Below are positions 7,345 through 17,065 of a stretch of 64,000 nt of DNA, one piece after another. The notes beneath the pieces are model-generated. The model searched no databases. It had not been told where the DNA came from and saw nothing but the letters and a program-made list of their open reading frames with translations. Source of the DNA: Vagococcus salmoninarum (GTDB taxonomy: Bacteria > Bacillota > Bacilli > Lactobacillales > Vagococcaceae); contig NZ_NGJU01000007.1 of assembly GCF_003987495.1 (NCBI RefSeq), positions 62,001 through 126,000 on the forward strand, written 5' to 3'. Numbering within the stretch: position 1 is the first letter of the stretch; each line of letters starts with the position of its first letter. The translations under genes and the position numbers were made by a program.

Positions 7345-8775
7345 ATCGATTCATTTTTGGGGAAAAAGGAACAACGATTATTAAGAATGGCCCAGTTTAT
7401 CTACGAAAGGAAAAACAAGGAACTTTCTTTAAAAGAATTAGCTAGTGAGTTAGAAATAAGTAGCAAAATGTTAACAGAAAGTATTTATGAGTACCAGACT
7501 TTAAATTTAGAGCAATGTGGCCTACTAATAAATATTATTGATAAGCAAGTGGTGACTTATCAAATAAATAATTTTTCTTTTAACAAAATGAAACAAGTTC
7601 TAATTAAACGTAGTTTAAATTTTAAGTTGTGTCAAAAAATTTTTACAGGAGAGTTTACAAATGTCTTAGATTTCTCTGAAGAACATTACATAAGTATTGC
7701 TTCTATGTACCGTCATGTTAAGGACTTAAAAAAGATTTTTAAAAAATATCGTTTAACATTGAATTTAAGTCAAGAGCCGATGATAAAAGGTCAAGAATAT
7801 CACATTCGGCATTTTTATTTTGAACTTTTTTTTGGGGCCTATGGTTTAACGGAAGACTATTTAGAGCAATCGCCATGGCAAGTCGATAGCCAAGAAGAAA
7901 GCTTGTTAGATACGGCGTTTCCAATCAGACAGAAAATTAGATTACTCTACTATATATCCTTTTCCAGACTGTCACAAAATTACTATATGTCAGAGATGAC
8001 ATTTTTAAAACCCTATAAAGCGTTTATGTTGGAAGAAAAATTTATGGGCTTTTATGCTAACCAGTTACGGAAAATAGGAGCAAGTGAGAAACAAATGACC
8101 AAGGAACTTAATTTTCTCTTGATTTATACATTGAAAATAGGGTTATTTGATAATAAGAAATTAGCTCAAATCGATCTTCATGCTAGTGAAAACAGTCAAG
8201 AGCGTAATGAAAAAATCAGCTGGGTGCATCATTGGGTAGAGTTATTTTCAGATTTTTTTGCCGTTAAATTATCGCTAGAGCTGCATTTATTACTCTCAGC
8301 CAACTTGTATATTTATTTTATTAGTAAGGAGTTTTTTCCCTATTCAGTAGTAGACTTTAATGATGTCTTATTAAAGTATCAAAAAGATAATCCTTATATT
8401 TGGGATAAAACCTTGCTCTTTAAAAACCAGTTAAAACAACAATACCCCCAGATTATTATATCGGATTATTTAACTCATTATTACATACGAGAAATTGTGT
8501 CTTTATCTCGAGAAGAACTGGAAGTTTGCGTCTTTTCCAGCTGTTCACATTCTCAGAATAGAATTATTGAAAGAGAAATTAAAAAGAGAGCCCTGGTTCA
8601 GATTATTATTACAAGAAAAATAACTGAAAAAACTAGACTGATAGTATCAGATTTAGATTTTGATGTAGCTAGCATCAATAGCACGAATAAACCAGAACGA
8701 GTGTTTATTCAAACCATTCCTAGTGAAAGTGATTATCAATTGATTACTAAAAAGATTTTAAAACTATCACAATAA
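7345..8775 (+). CDS. Mga-like transcriptional regulator next to the WxL operon
   Basis: About 475 residues with an N-terminal helix-turn-helix (LSLKELASELEISSKMLTESI at about 25-45 of the longer form), a second winged helix region (FSEEHYISIASMYRHVKDLKKIF) and a long helical C-terminal part. This is the layout of the Mga/AtxA family of virulence and surface-gene regulators. The start is odd. The GGGAGGGG site at 7331-7338 is correctly spaced for an ATC codon at 7345, which would give an N-terminus like (M)DSFLGKKEQ. The first ordinary start, TTG at 7357, is 18 bases from the site. The gene lies 190 bases before the surface operon and probably activates it. Confidence 0.8.
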   Translation: MDSFLGKKEQRLLRMAQFIYERKNKELSLKELASELEISSKMLTESIYEYQTLNLEQCGLLINIIDKQVVTYQINNFSFNKMKQVLIKRSLNFKLCQKIFTGEFTNVLDFSEEHYISIASMYRHVKDLKKIFKKYRLTLNLSQEPMIKGQEYHIRHFYFELFFGAYGLTEDYLEQSPWQVDSQEESLLDTAFPIRQKIRLLYYISFSRLSQNYYMSEMTFLKPYKAFMLEEKFMGFYANQLRKIGASEKQMTKELNFLLIYTLKIGLFDNKKLAQIDLHASENSQERNEKISWVHHWVELFSDFFAVKLSLELHLLLSANLYIYFISKEFFPYSVVDFNDVLLKYQKDNPYIWDKTLLFKNQLKQQYPQIIISDYLTHYYIREIVSLSREELEVCVFSSCSHSQNRIIEREIKKRALVQIIITRKITEKTRLIVSDLDFDVASINSTNKPERVFIQTIPSESDYQLITKKILKLSQ

Positions 8776-8962
8776 ATAAAATGACTAGTGAAAAAGATAA
8801 TTATCAAAAAAAGAGCAGAATAAAGATAAAAATGATAAGCAGTTACTAAAGAGAGGTGTGTATAGTAAAGGAAGAATTTTTGAGAAGGCCCTTAGCTTAT
8901 AAAAATAAGCAAAAGAGATGACAGTAGCAGATGGTGGATTTAAGGAAAAGGATGGTGAGTAT

Positions 8963-11900
8963 ATGAGTAGAAAAGTATACTTGAAACTTGGGATTGTCTT
9001 GAGCATGCTTTTTGTCTCAATGACATTAAACTTACATTGGAATACTAAGCAAGAATTAAAAGGGGCGACACTAACTACAGAAAGTAATGAAGTATCTAGT
9101 CAGTTAGTTGAGGAAATAATAGAGGAAGGCTCGACTAATTCGACTAGTGAAGAAGTCGAAGTTATACCAGTAACAACGGCGGAAAGTCAGGTTGAGCTAA
9201 CAACAAAATCAACAAATGTACCAGAAACAGTAGCAGAAAATGAGCTGACAAGTCGGAAAGCACAGACTGAGAAAGTTAAGACCTTTTCTGAATTAGTAAA
9301 AGCGATGCTCGATAATACAGTTGAAAGAATTGTCTTGACTGCAGACCTTTCTCAAGGCAACCAATGGATTGATACAGTGTACTTTGGAGGTAAAAGTTTT
9401 GAAATCGATGGCAATGGTCATAGCATCACTTTCAATAGTGCGGAGCGAACGGGTTTTAATTTTCGAAAAAGCAATGCCGGTAATCTGACGTTGAAAATTA
9501 GCAATATTACGTTGAAAAAATCTCGAGGGTCCTTAGCTCGGGGAGTTGCTAAAAATATGTTTGACTTTGACTTACGAGGAAGTAATGAGTATAAAGAAAT
9601 TATCTTTGAAAACGTGACAGTCCCTGCGGATAATAAAACGCCTTTAATTAAAGCTAACAATGATTCAGTTGTAAGGGTTATTGGGGATAACGAGTTTCAT
9701 AATAACGACACCTTTGTCTTTACTCAAAGAAATGATCCGAAAAACCCGTTTTTCAATGCAAAGAATCTAATCTTTGATCACACAACAGTCAAGACAGATG
9801 TTTTCACAGATTTTATTTATCAAGGTAAAGCTAAAAGTACGATTGAGATCACAGGTTCAGAGATTGAACATACTACTAAAGGTGGGCGTTTTATCTTCAG
9901 TTATGGCGACAAATTAAAATTAGACAAATCGATCATAACCTCTAACAGTGAGTGGGTGGCTGAAGGCTATCAGCGTGAATCAGATATTTATATGGAGTCG
10001 GATAAAGTAAAGGTTATGCTTAAAGACAGTGAGCTTTCTTTAAATTCGATTTATACAGCCGTCCTCCAAATAGCCGGTAAAGAGGCTAGCTTGGAAGTTA
10101 ATAACTCCTTGTTTAACATTGATTTCGAAGAACGAAATTACGATCGCTTTGGAACAAATTCGGCGATTCGTTTCTTTAATGAAGGGGCAACCTATTTAAT
10201 TACTAATAAATCAGAAGTCAACTTTCGTAAAAAGCAAAACTCAGGAAAAGCAGGTGGTAGTTCAACTATCCGCATGGTTGGTGGTGGTAATATCTTTGAA
10301 GTTATTGGTGGCTCGACTTTAAAAATTGTGAATGGTGGAGGACTTGGTGAAGATCGACCAGATTATAACCAAGCCTTAGAATTTGGAGACCCGGCTTCAA
10401 GCGTTAGTAATAAGTTTATTATTTCAGAACCAGAAAGTGAAGTCGACATCCTTTCCCAAAACGGTGCAGCTGTAACAAGCGTCCGCAACCTTGATTTAGA
10501 GCTCTCTGATCAGGCAACTTTTATTGTTGATGGTAACTCGGCCCGGGCAACAACTGGTATTTTTAATATTAAGGGTGCCTTCAATATGTTGATTGACAAT
10601 CCTTTGTACTTTGACTTTGTTAATCGCCAGAGTAAAGGAGCGGTAATTCAAGTTGGGACGGGGTCAAGATTTGTTTCAACTCAGTCAGGGTTGACATGGT
10701 GGGAAAAAGGACATGATGTTGAAGGCTCACCAAGTTATGACTTTACAGTCTTTGATTATCGATTAACAGGCAGAGATTTACAAAATATCGAGTACTCAGA
10801 AAAACCAGAATTTAATACGACGATTTATAAAGGGCAAAGTCAGATAGCCCGAATGAGTAGTAACAATGCTAAACCAGATCTGAGTTACTTACGTGTGCCT
10901 ACGAATGCCGATAAAACAATTTATGGTCAAGCCGTTGTCTCAGTCGGGCCAAATGAGTATCGAAAAGCCTTTGTCAATGAAGTTAGAGCTAAAATGACCC
11001 ATAATTCTCAAATTATTAATGAAAAAGCCATCCTGTCTAAAGAAAAAATCAGTCAATGGGGTGAAGCAAGTCAGGATGGTATCTTCAGTTACAAGCTTAA
11101 AGATTTTGCTAAAGCCGGCGATGTTTATAAAATTACTGAGCTCGAGCGGGGAACGTTTAATAACAAGGGGGAAAATATTGGCTCTGGTCAATTAATCACA
11201 AATGAAATTAATCAAGAAGTCACAGTCATCGATGTGACTCCTCCCACACCGGCAATTGTTAACCCATTAACGAATACTAGTTTAATTCTTTCAGGTAGTA
11301 GCGATGAACCAGGTGCAACCGTCACAGCTACTGCTAATGGTCAAGCCTTAGTAGATGAGGGGAAAAAAGAGTTAAGTACAGTTGTAGACGAAGAGGGGCA
11401 GTGGCACTTGGCTCTTAATCAAGCGTTGAAAGCTGGGACAATAGTTCAAGTCTTTCTAACAGATACAGTGGGCAACAAAAACCCAGTCTTACCTAAACTT
11501 TTCCACGACGCCTTGTTTAAAGAAGGAACGCTCATCACCGTGAAAGATGACTTAGGTAATCACAATAAGTTAGTTAAAACTGTCAAAAATAAAAGCCGAG
11601 ACCGGGGGACCTATGTTGGTGATACGCTAGTCTATACGATTCACGTCTCTAATGAGAAGAAAGCTAATGAAATAGGTAATTTCACAAAAATTGTTTTACG
11701 AGACGAGCTACCTGAGGCCTTATTACTAGATGTCAAAACAATAACGGCTATAGATGGGGCAGGGCGAGAAATTCCAGCTGCAAATATTAGTTTTGAAAAA
11801 GAGCAAAACACCTTAGCGATCAAATTAGGTAAGTTAAGTCCTCAGGAAGTTGCGAAAGTGACTTTTGAAACGAGAGTGACTGAAGCAGGTTACAACACAG

Positions 11901-12877
11901 TTGTTAAAAATACGGCTCAAGCAATTGGTCAGTCAAGCCCGCAGACGACGGATGAAGTCAGTGGCTCAGTAGATTCCCCAGGTGGAAAAGTTTTAATTGA
12001 TAAAGTGGCACCTAAAATAACGCAAGACCTGAGAAATTTAACATCTGAAAATGAGTTGAACCTAGTCGGTGATGTTTTAGAATACCGTTTTAATATCTCC
12101 AATGACACTCAATCCCCTTGGAAAGAAGTCGTTTTAATAGATAAAATTCCAGACCTACTAGTAGTAGATGAAAGCAGTATTGTAGTAATCGGAGAAGATC
12201 ATGAACAAATTGAAACGGTGATTGAAAATAATCAGTTGAAAATTAATTTCGGTTCAGCAGTCATCGATCAATGGCGGCCCTATAAGATTGTTTTTCAAGG
12301 CCGCATTAAAGAAGAGGCTATTAATCAAAGTTTCACTAATCAAGGGGTAGTCACTGGTAAGTCGCTAGATGGTCAAATCTTAAAAATTGATTCAAATGAA
12401 ATTACGACAGTTGTTGAAGCCGGGGGTATTGGTTTTGTAGAAGAACCCGAAAACATTGATTTCGGTGTTAGGGAATTAACTTCAAAGAAAGAAACTTATA
12501 TGCCCAAAGAAGACATCTCTTTAATTATTAGAGACTCTCGTGGTACGAAGGCTAACTGGGAACTATTTCTAAAGGCTGGCCAAGAGTTAACGTCTCAGAT
12601 AAATCCTTCTGCAAAATTGGCAGGAGCTCTAGAATTTGTTACTGAAAAAGGCGAACGTCTATCAATCAATAATCAAGATAATTTGATTTATGGCCAAGCG
12701 GGAACGATTCAGACGACTCAAACAAAATTGTTATGGGATCGTCATAAAAAGCAAGGGTTATCTTTAAATATCAGACCAGGTCAAGCACAGTCAGGTGCGT
12801 ATCAGGCTGAGTTAGTCTGGACATTAAAAGACACGGCAGAGACTGTGGCAAAAACAGAGAAGGTGGCGAAAAAATGA
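8963..12877 (+). CDS. Giant WxL-domain surface adhesin with a beta-helix region
   Basis: About 1304 residues from the ATG at 8963, chosen because it starts a proper signal peptide (MSRKVYLKLGIVLSMLFVSM). An upstream ATG at 8918 lacks a good site. In order: signal peptide 1-35, an acidic Ser/Thr-rich stretch 36-80, and a long repetitive beta region about 85-600 resembling pectate-lyase-like right-handed helices (IDGNGHSITF, ITLKKSRG and similar rungs). A Bacterial Ig-like domain (IDVTPPTPAIVNP) lies at about 755-850 and two DUF11-like repeats (GDTLVYTIHVSN; GDVLEYRFNISN) at about 870-1000 and 1018-1150. The C-terminal WxL domain has NWEL near 1198 and LVWTL near 1286. WxL domains bind peptidoglycan non-covalently, so this is probably a wall-attached adhesin. 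Confidence 0.88.
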   Translation: MSRKVYLKLGIVLSMLFVSMTLNLHWNTKQELKGATLTTESNEVSSQLVEEIIEEGSTNSTSEEVEVIPVTTAESQVELTTKSTNVPETVAENELTSRKAQTEKVKTFSELVKAMLDNTVERIVLTADLSQGNQWIDTVYFGGKSFEIDGNGHSITFNSAERTGFNFRKSNAGNLTLKISNITLKKSRGSLARGVAKNMFDFDLRGSNEYKEIIFENVTVPADNKTPLIKANNDSVVRVIGDNEFHNNDTFVFTQRNDPKNPFFNAKNLIFDHTTVKTDVFTDFIYQGKAKSTIEITGSEIEHTTKGGRFIFSYGDKLKLDKSIITSNSEWVAEGYQRESDIYMESDKVKVMLKDSELSLNSIYTAVLQIAGKEASLEVNNSLFNIDFEERNYDRFGTNSAIRFFNEGATYLITNKSEVNFRKKQNSGKAGGSSTIRMVGGGNIFEVIGGSTLKIVNGGGLGEDRPDYNQALEFGDPASSVSNKFIISEPESEVDILSQNGAAVTSVRNLDLELSDQATFIVDGNSARATTGIFNIKGAFNMLIDNPLYFDFVNRQSKGAVIQVGTGSRFVSTQSGLTWWEKGHDVEGSPSYDFTVFDYRLTGRDLQNIEYSEKPEFNTTIYKGQSQIARMSSNNAKPDLSYLRVPTNADKTIYGQAVVSVGPNEYRKAFVNEVRAKMTHNSQIINEKAILSKEKISQWGEASQDGIFSYKLKDFAKAGDVYKITELERGTFNNKGENIGSGQLITNEINQEVTVIDVTPPTPAIVNPLTNTSLILSGSSDEPGATVTATANGQALVDEGKKELSTVVDEEGQWHLALNQALKAGTIVQVFLTDTVGNKNPVLPKLFHDALFKEGTLITVKDDLGNHNKLVKTVKNKSRDRGTYVGDTLVYTIHVSNEKKANEIGNFTKIVLRDELPEALLLDVKTITAIDGAGREIPAANISFEKEQNTLAIKLGKLSPQEVAKVTFETRVTEAGYNTVVKNTAQAIGQSSPQTTDEVSGSVDSPGGKVLIDKVAPKITQDLRNLTSENELNLVGDVLEYRFNISNDTQSPWKEVVLIDKIPDLLVVDESSIVVIGEDHEQIETVIENNQLKINFGSAVIDQWRPYKIVFQGRIKEEAINQSFTNQGVVTGKSLDGQILKIDSNEITTVVEAGGIGFVEEPENIDFGVRELTSKKETYMPKEDISLIIRDSRGTKANWELFLKAGQELTSQINPSAKLAGALEFVTEKGERLSINNQDNLIYGQAGTIQTTQTKLLWDRHKKQGLSLNIRPGQAQSGAYQAELVWTLKDTAETVAKTEKVAKK

Positions 12878-13143
12878 TAAAAAAAAGACTGCTAATGCTA
12901 GTGCTACTATTAGTAGTTTCGTGGGGCGTTTTCAGTCACCAAGGGAGAACGACTGCCACTACATCAGAAAGATCCCAAGTCAGCCCTAATCCCCCCCCTG
13001 ACTCAGCAGGAGGGCCCAGTAGATTACCGCAAACAGGAAATAACCAGCAAGTTTATTTACAAGTAGCGGGTTTCCTGTTGCTCACATGTCTAGTGTGTTG
13101 GGGGAAAGGGCGGTTTAGTTTAAAGAAAGGAGGTAGTCAATGA
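12874..13143 (+). CDS. Tiny LPxTG cell-wall-anchored protein
   Basis: 89 residues: N-terminal signal helix 5-20, a short Ser/Pro/Thr linker, LPQTG at 51-55, a hydrophobic helix at about 61-76 and a basic tail (RFSLKKGG). After signal cleavage and sortase action, only about 25 residues would remain on the wall. Small LPxTG proteins of this kind are a regular member of WxL gene clusters. It overlaps the giant adhesin by 4 bases and the next gene by 4 bases, showing tight operon coupling. Confidence 0.85.
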   Translation: MIKKRLLMLVLLLVVSWGVFSHQGRTTATTSERSQVSPNPPPDSAGGPSRLPQTGNNQQVYLQVAGFLLLTCLVCWGKGRFSLKKGGSQ

Positions 13144-13883
13144 GGAGAAAAACAACAATTTTTTTAAGACTTATCTGTATAAGTAGCCTGAGTTTGCTAG
13201 CCGTTACAGCCTTAGCAGAGAGCAAAAGTAATCAAGGTCAGTCTCAAGGAGAAATTGAATACATTGTTAATACTGATCCAACTTTACCAGTCGACCCGAT
13301 GGATCCTGGAAATGAGATCAAACCGAATCCTAGCAATCCAGGCACACAAAACCCTGGCCCCTTAAGTATTGACTACATGTCGTCTATTTATTTTGGTAAG
13401 CAAAAAGCGTATGGCAATGACCAAGCTTATTTTGCAGAACTAGATACAGTCTTTATGGCAGACAATCGTCAAAAGCCAGTGCCTAATTACGTGCAAATCA
13501 CGGATAATCGTGGGACAAATCAAGGCTGGTCTCTAGCAGTCAAGCAAGAAAGTCAATTTAAGAATGAAGGGAATAAGACCCTTGGTAAAGCGGAACTACG
13601 CCTATTTAACGGGACCCCTAATTCACAAAATAGTCTCGATAAGGGACCTGTTGCTAATCAAAAAATCATTTTAAGACTAGATAACAGTGGCCAGGGTATC
13701 AATAGTAATGTGATGCAGGCGAAAGCGAATAGTGGACACGGAACGTGGACAAACATGTTCGGAAGTGACCTTGAGACCGCTAAAAAAAGTGTCGAGCTCT
13801 TTGTACCAGGTGGGACATTGATTGAGAAAGGTAGTTATCGAACAACACTTATTTGGACCTTGAGTGATGAGCCAGGTCAGTAA
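13140..13883 (+). CDS. WxL-domain surface protein 1
   Basis: 247 residues with a signal peptide (about 1-27, ending ALA-ES), a Pro/Asn-rich linker around 50-75, and a WxL domain filling the rest. The conserved core is GPLSIDYMSSIYFG near 77, DNRGTNQGWSL near 122-132 and YRTTLIWTLSDEP at the end. AAAGGAGG is 7 bases before the ATG. The stop is 37 bases from the next WxL gene. Exported and probably bound to peptidoglycan. Confidence 0.88.
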   Translation: MRRKTTIFLRLICISSLSLLAVTALAESKSNQGQSQGEIEYIVNTDPTLPVDPMDPGNEIKPNPSNPGTQNPGPLSIDYMSSIYFGKQKAYGNDQAYFAELDTVFMADNRQKPVPNYVQITDNRGTNQGWSLAVKQESQFKNEGNKTLGKAELRLFNGTPNSQNSLDKGPVANQKIILRLDNSGQGINSNVMQAKANSGHGTWTNMFGSDLETAKKSVELFVPGGTLIEKGSYRTTLIWTLSDEPGQ

Positions 13884-13920
13884 TAAAACTTAGATATATA
13901 TATAAAGGGGAGAATGAATA

Positions 13921-14607
13921 ATGAAACATCAAAAAGTAACATTAAGTATGGGGATTGTTTTAGCTAGTAGTCTAGTAGTGGCTCCAGTCTTAGCAGCTGA
14001 AACACCAGCTGCGACGATTAAATCAACAGGATCAATTACGATGAAAGCTAATGAAGACCCGAATAACCCAGAAAATGGGGGGCCCTTAAGAATAAACAAC
14101 GTGACAAATATTAGTTTTGGAGAGCAAGTTATTTCCGGAGACGATCAAGTATATGCAGCCAAGATGAGCACAGAGCAAGATGAAGAAGGTAATTTTTTAC
14201 CTGATAATATTAAAATTATCGACGACCGAGGAACAAACCAAGGCTGGGAATTACAAGTCAAAAATGATGGGTTTAAGTCAGTCGATGGCACAGTTCCTTT
14301 AGCAGGGACGGAACTAACAATTAATCCAGTGAGTATCGTTAGCAAGTCAGGTAATCTCTTACCATCAACCTTGAAACCAGTTATCTTAAAAAATGATGGC
14401 TTCAAAACGATGGTCGCTGCCAAAGCTAGCGAAGGTGTGGGAACAACAACAACCTTATTTGGTAATCTTGCTGGGGAAGACACTGAAAATACTAATGTCA
14501 CATTAAAAATTCCAGGAAGTTCAGCTAAAGTCAAAGATACGACTTATCAAACAACTTTAACTTGGGTACTTTTAGACGAACCATCGGCCATGGTTCTTGG
14601 AAACTAA
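13921..14607 (+). CDS. WxL-domain surface protein 2
   Basis: 228 residues. Signal peptide ends about residue 25 (VLAAETPA). The WxL domain has GPLRINNVTNISFGE near 55, DDRGTNQGWELQVKND near 101 and YQTTLTWVLLDEP near 210. Preceded by AAAGGGGAGAAT, the same ribosome binding pattern as its neighbours. It is close in design to proteins 1, 3 and 4, consistent with tandem duplication. Confidence 0.88.
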   Translation: MKHQKVTLSMGIVLASSLVVAPVLAAETPAATIKSTGSITMKANEDPNNPENGGPLRINNVTNISFGEQVISGDDQVYAAKMSTEQDEEGNFLPDNIKIIDDRGTNQGWELQVKNDGFKSVDGTVPLAGTELTINPVSIVSKSGNLLPSTLKPVILKNDGFKTMVAAKASEGVGTTTTLFGNLAGEDTENTNVTLKIPGSSAKVKDTTYQTTLTWVLLDEPSAMVLGN

Positions 14608-14631
14608 CATAAATAAAGGGGAGAATAAGGG

Positions 14632-15435
14632 ATGAAAATAACTAAAAAAATCAGCTTAAGTTTACTTTGTGTCAGTACTTTAGCCGTTATATGCCAGCCA
14701 GCTTTAGCTGTTGAGAATGGTCAAGAATCACAACTGAAATCAACAGGAAACGTTCAGTTCCAACAAGACTTAGTAACTGACCCTGAAGAAAATAATGGTC
14801 CTTTAAGAATCGAATCAGTGACGATGATTGACTTCGGAATTGTTGGCATTAAAGGAGATACAGCCACTTATAATGCGATTTATTCGGAAAATATTAAAGA
14901 AGAGTTGCTGAATGACGCTGGAAGCCTCCTTGAGACTAATTTTTTACCTTTAACTGTTCAAACAGCCGATGATCGAGGGACAAATCAAGGGTGGCAACTC
15001 CAAGTCACTCATTCTCGCCAATTCACAGAGTTAGGTCCAGATGGCAGAATGAGTAAAGCTGACCCAGCTATTTTAAAAGGGGCTGAAATAAACTTGTCAG
15101 TGACAAGTGTGGAACGGCCAGCTGATAAACAGGGGGAAACGACGGAAACAAGACCATCAGGATTGAAACAAAAGGTTAACTTAAACGATCAAGTGAAAAC
15201 AGTCGTTAATGCTCAAGTTAATGAAGGCATGGGAACGTGGCAGTCCTTATTTGGTGAAAAAGTCTCAGCTGTTAGTAGCCCTGGGAAAGACCCTGAAGGT
15301 AATGATGTGATGATTCCAGTTGAAAATGAGGCAGTCCAATTAACCATTCCCGGAGATACGGTTAAAGTCAAAGATGTGATGTATCAAGGTGAGTTGACGT
15401 GGATCTTAATTAATAGTCCTGAGACTGTTAGTTAA
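14632..15435 (+). CDS. WxL-domain surface protein 3
   Basis: 267 residues. Signal peptide ends near residue 27 (QPALAVENG). Core motifs are GPLRIESVTMIDFG near 56, DDRGTNQGWQLQVTHS near 113 and YQGELTWILINSPE at the C-terminus. It is longer than protein 2 by insertions around the first WxL motif and near 160-175. Its ATG follows AAAGGGGAGAATAAGGG, and only 24 bases separate it from the preceding stop. Confidence 0.88.
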   Translation: MKITKKISLSLLCVSTLAVICQPALAVENGQESQLKSTGNVQFQQDLVTDPEENNGPLRIESVTMIDFGIVGIKGDTATYNAIYSENIKEELLNDAGSLLETNFLPLTVQTADDRGTNQGWQLQVTHSRQFTELGPDGRMSKADPAILKGAEINLSVTSVERPADKQGETTETRPSGLKQKVNLNDQVKTVVNAQVNEGMGTWQSLFGEKVSAVSSPGKDPEGNDVMIPVENEAVQLTIPGDTVKVKDVMYQGELTWILINSPETVS

Positions 15436-15459
15436 GTCTAGGAGGAAGGAGTTACTGAA

Positions 15460-16188
15460 GTGAAGCTAAGGAAAAGTTCACTAGTTACCCTCGGCTTAGC
15501 TAGTGGTTTAATGCTACGTTCGCCAATCGTTGCTGGCGTTGAAATCTCTTCCCAAGGTTATGTTGATTTTCAGTTTGGGGATGAGGCTCAGGCAAATGGG
15601 CCTTTAAGAATCGATAGTGTGTCAGTGATTCACTTCGGTAGTCAGCCTTTGAAAGGCGATACGATTATCGCTAACGCAATCTATACTACAGCAGAGGTCA
15701 ATGCCCAAGGTCAGTATGTGCCTTTACACATTGAAACAACGGATGACCGTGGGACTAATACGGGCTGGTCTTTGCAAGTCAAGCAGTCTCAAGAGTTTAC
15801 AGAACAGCCTGAAGAGTCAGTTGCGCTAGCAGACTTAAGTGTGCTTACAGGGGCGGAACTGACTCTATCGGCAACAGAGTCCTATGATGAAAGCTTAATC
15901 TCTGAATTAGGAAAAAACAAGCCAAGTAAATTAGGACAAAAAGTACGAATGAATACGGATTTTCAAACAATTGTGGAAGCGAAGGTTGGCGAAGGAATCG
16001 GTAGTTGGGGAACGTATTTCGGAGAGCTGGTTGATGAAGTAACGACTGAAACAGTCCGTCGTGGAGCGTCGCAAGGGGTTGAAAATCAAGAAATCACCTT
16101 GAAAATACCGGGACAAATAGCTAAAAAGGCCGACGTTAATTATCAAGGAGAACTGATTTGGGTTCTAGTAGCGACACCAGAAATATAA
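15460..16188 (+). CDS. WxL-domain surface protein 4 (GTG start)
   Basis: 242 residues from a GTG, supported by AGGAGGAAGGAG upstream. The signal peptide ends near residue 27 (SPIVAGVE). WxL motifs are GPLRIDSVSVIHFGS near 46, DDRGTNTGWSLQVKQS near 90 and YQGELIWVLVATPE at the end. It lacks the Pro-rich linker of proteins 1 and 5. Nearest in pattern to protein 3 (LTGAELTLS, GEGIGSWGTYFGE). Confidence 0.88.
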   Translation: MKLRKSSLVTLGLASGLMLRSPIVAGVEISSQGYVDFQFGDEAQANGPLRIDSVSVIHFGSQPLKGDTIIANAIYTTAEVNAQGQYVPLHIETTDDRGTNTGWSLQVKQSQEFTEQPEESVALADLSVLTGAELTLSATESYDESLISELGKNKPSKLGQKVRMNTDFQTIVEAKVGEGIGSWGTYFGELVDEVTTETVRRGASQGVENQEITLKIPGQIAKKADVNYQGELIWVLVATPEI

Positions 16189-16219
16189 AAATATGCAAAC
16201 GAAAAAGGGGAAAATTAAA

Positions 16220-17044
16220 ATGAAAGTATCAAATTTAGTCTTTACAAGTGTCTTATTATTAGGAACTGTAGTTTTAAGTGAAACGAGTTTTGCAGATGTG
16301 ACTTATCCACAATCGGCAAAGACCGAAGGAATTGTTAATTTTAAAGACAGTGATGGCACACAAACTCCAGTCGATCCAACTGATCCAGAGCCAGGGGAAG
16401 TTGCTCCAACACCACCAAATGGCACAACTGGACTATTACGACTGGATCAAGTTCCGAACTTAGATTTTGGGACGATTGAAATTAAAGGGCAAGAAGTAAA
16501 AGCACCAGCGAGCTATGTAAAATTAAACAACCTAGAGGGAGAGCTGTTGTATTTTGTACCAGCTTACTTTCAAGTGACAGATGAACGTGGAACAAATGCT
16601 GGGTGGACAGTCACAACGGGCTTAACAGCTTTTAAAGCCATGGATAAAACGACAGGTGCCCCAGTTGCCGGCGTTGAGAATTTGAAAGGTGCTAGTATTA
16701 CCTTTGACAATGGTCAGTTAATGAACCACTCAGGTCTAAATGATCAAGAAATTGCCGTCTTAAGTCCGGAAGTCAATAACGGCATCACTTTAGTAGCAGA
16801 AGATGGAGCTCCCAGCCAAACAATGCTTTCAGCAAATGTGGATGAAGGAATGGGTGTTTGGACAGAATCATTTTATGTGAACGATGGTAGTTTATCAGCT
16901 CCACCAACGTCACAAGTTGCTAAAAGTGATGAATCCATTGAATTAAGTGTCCCAGGAACTGCTAGAAAATCAAAAGAGTACAACTATGTTTCAACGATTA
17001 CATGGACATTAGCAGCGACGCCAGAAGCAGTTAAAGGACTGTAG
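16220..17044 (+). CDS. WxL-domain surface protein 5 with altered first motif
   Basis: 274 residues from the ATG at 16220, chosen because it has AAGGGGAAAATTAAA upstream like its neighbours and begins the signal peptide. An ATG 27 bases earlier has no such site. Signal peptide to about 25 (TSFADVTYP), a Pro/Thr linker near 45-72, then the WxL domain. The first motif reads DERGTNAGWTVTT, so W-x-V replaces W-x-L; the second is normal (YVSTITWTLAATPE). The family allows some variation here, so binding may be kept. Confidence 0.87.
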   Translation: MKVSNLVFTSVLLLGTVVLSETSFADVTYPQSAKTEGIVNFKDSDGTQTPVDPTDPEPGEVAPTPPNGTTGLLRLDQVPNLDFGTIEIKGQEVKAPASYVKLNNLEGELLYFVPAYFQVTDERGTNAGWTVTTGLTAFKAMDKTTGAPVAGVENLKGASITFDNGQLMNHSGLNDQEIAVLSPEVNNGITLVAEDGAPSQTMLSANVDEGMGVWTESFYVNDGSLSAPPTSQVAKSDESIELSVPGTARKSKEYNYVSTITWTLAATPEAVKGL

Positions 17045-17065
17045 GACAGTCAACTAGGAAGGAGC

